The notes under the pieces were generated by a model, which was not told the origin of the DNA, did no database searches, and worked only from the letters and a program-made list of their open reading frames with translations. Made by a program: the position numbers and the translations under genes. Below, piece by piece: positions 63,031-64,000 of a DNA stretch of 64,000 nucleotides. How positions within the stretch are numbered: the first letter of the stretch is position 1; every line of letters begins with the position of its first letter. The stretch is from Pseudoselenomonas ruminantium (lineage in GTDB: Bacteria > Bacillota > Negativicutes > Selenomonadales > Selenomonadaceae): the NCBI RefSeq assembly GCF_900142515.1, contig NZ_FRBC01000014.1, forward strand, positions 18,019 to 82,018, written 5' to 3'.

Positions 63031-63796
63031 TATCGCAAACGCATTCAAGAACAGCAAAGCTTTCATTCCTTTTTTCACCTGCGGTTTTCCCGATATGGAA
63101 ACCAGCAAGGCGGCCATCAAGGCCGCGGCAGATAATGGGGCCGATTTGATTGAACTGGGGATTCCCTTCTCCGACCCCACGGCAGAAGGCCCCGTAATCC
63201 AGCGCTCCAGTCTGGGGGCGCTGAAGAATGGCGTCAATACCAATAAGATATTCAGGATGGTGGAGGAACTGCGGCAGGATGTGAAAATCCCGCTGGTGTT
63301 CATGACCTATGCCAATGTGGTGTTCTCCTATGGTGGCGAGGATTTCTTTGCCAAGTGCCAGCAGGTGGGCATTGACGGCCTGATTTTGCCGGATTTGCCC
63401 TATGAGGAAAAGGAAGAATTTGCCAGCCTCAGCGAAAAATACGGTGTGGACCTGATTTCCATGATTGCGCCGACTTCCCATGAACGCATTGCCATGATAG
63501 CCAAGGAAGCCACAGGTTTCATCTATGTGGTCAGCAGTCTGGGGGTTACCGGGGTGCGTCAGGAAATCACTACGAATCTGGCGGAAATGGTCGAGGCCAT
63601 CCGCAAGGTTACCGATGTGCCCTGTGCCATCGGCTTCGGCATTGCCAATCCTGACCAGTCCAGAAAGATGGCCCGGATTGCCGATGGCGTGATTGTCGGT
63701 TCGGCCATTGTCAAACTGTTGGAAAAATACGGCCAGGAAGCACCGGAATACGTGGGCGCCTACGTGCGTTCCATGCACCCGAGAAATTTACTGTAA
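63023..63796 (+). CDS. trpA: Tryptophan synthase alpha chain
   Basis: A 257-residue TIM barrel that releases indole from indole-glycerol phosphate. ATG 63023 follows GGGGGAGGAT; an earlier ATG at 62996 lies in trpB and lacks a site. Motifs are [36 protein letters not shown] with the catalytic Glu, [33 protein letters not shown] and [14 protein letters not shown]. Last gene of the operon, ending in a terminator. Confidence 0.96.
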   Translation: MSNIANAFKNSKAFIPFFTCGFPDMETSKAAIKAAADNGADLIELGIPFSDPTAEGPVIQRSSLGALKNGVNTNKIFRMVEELRQDVKIPLVFMTYANVVFSYGGEDFFAKCQQVGIDGLILPDLPYEEKEEFASLSEKYGVDLISMIAPTSHERIAMIAKEATGFIYVVSSLGVTGVRQEITTNLAEMVEAIRKVTDVPCAIGFGIANPDQSRKMARIADGVIVGSAIVKLLEKYGQEAPEYVGAYVRSMHPRNLL

Positions 63797-63798
63797 TC

Positions 63799-63831
63799 AG
63801 AAAAAGCTCGTTGATGAAACGGGCTTTTTCC
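63799..63831 (+). terminator. Terminator of trp operon
   Basis: AAAAAGCTCGTT pairs imperfectly with AACGGGCTTTTT, with T-run. It ends just before the third copy of the mobile repeat. Confidence 0.75.
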
Positions 63832-63835
63832 TATT

Positions 63836-64000
63836 GCAGTTTGTTAGTGCGAGCAGAGACGTATTTGCTTACAAAGTAGTGGGGCGGCGGTGGGAATACT
63901 TTTTCGCCGCTCCACTAAATGACCCGCCAGCAGAAGTACGCATCTTCCAGTTACCTGCGCCGGGCAGGCCAACGGCGCTCCAATCAACGAAGCTTCCAGC
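63836..64000. mobile_element. Palindromic MITE-like element, copy 3 (cut by window edge)
   Basis: From GCAGTTTGTTAGTGCGAGC onward it matches the left end of the element at 12775, in the same orientation. Over about 92 bases around the GGGCGGCGGTGGGAATAC box I count only one difference from copy 1. The base before it is TATT, the predicted target duplication; the right end is outside the window. Confidence 0.8.

Overview
The window looks like chromosome from a diderm Firmicute of the class Negativicutes (Selenomonas-type). This is inferred from the mix of traits. Outer-membrane hallmarks are two TonB-dependent receptors, ExbB/ExbD, two TonB proteins, an S-layer-homology porin of the OmpM type and an autotransporter signal remnant. 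These sit beside Firmicute features such as a T-box riboswitch, a DUF47/PiT phosphate pair, strong GGAGG ribosome binding sites and frequent TTG/GTG starts. No rRNA, tRNA or CRISPR array was seen.

Bases 1-6620 are an accessory scar. It holds a DEAH-like helicase (cut by the left edge), a decayed group II intron, a Shedu-like (DUF4263) nuclease, fragments of three surface-sugar genes (UDP-glucuronate decarboxylase, CDP-glucose 4,6-dehydratase and the first codons of UDP-galactopyranose mutase), broken IS66 and IS256 transposases, and the tail of an Rpn-family nuclease. Bases 6650-12750 are a core run: tatA, tatC, a UbiD decarboxylase, a UbiA prenyltransferase, folD and fhs. Bases 13.4-27.1 kb carry fructose-bisphosphate aldolase, a Zn/Cd P-type ATPase with a separate HMA metallochaperone, an AraC regulator, a Tat-exported 5'-nucleotidase, an RluA synthase with a uracil/xanthine permease, aspartate kinase, an aminotransferase and the phosphate pair.

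Bases 27.4-40.9 kb form one long iron/heme locus behind a consensus promoter with a Fur-like box. In order it has a receptor, ExbB, ExbD, TonB, a ChuW/HutW-type radical SAM enzyme for anaerobic heme opening, a second TonB, a flavodoxin, a FecCD permease, its ATPase, an ABC-2 ATPase and permease, a second receptor and a periplasmic binding protein, closed by a terminator. The genes suggest TonB-driven heme capture, ABC import, and oxygen-independent ring opening fed by flavodoxin.

Bases 40.9-58.3 kb hold a nucleoside kinase, the SLH porin, methylglyoxal synthase, an HD-GYP protein lacking a metal-binding histidine, uvrB, a reverse-strand aryl-acid cluster (indolepyruvate ferredoxin oxidoreductase, two acyl-CoA ligases, an ACT protein), uvrA and a small methyltransferase. 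The right end is serC and a T-box-controlled trpDCBA operon.

The most unusual signal is a ~590-bp palindromic element present twice in full (12775-13368 and 47908-48494) and once cut by the right edge (63836 onward). It has GCAGTTTGT terminal inverted repeats and a different 4-bp target duplication at each complete copy, so it behaves like a transposed MITE-like element. A second, smaller REP-like hairpin family sits in or near terminators.
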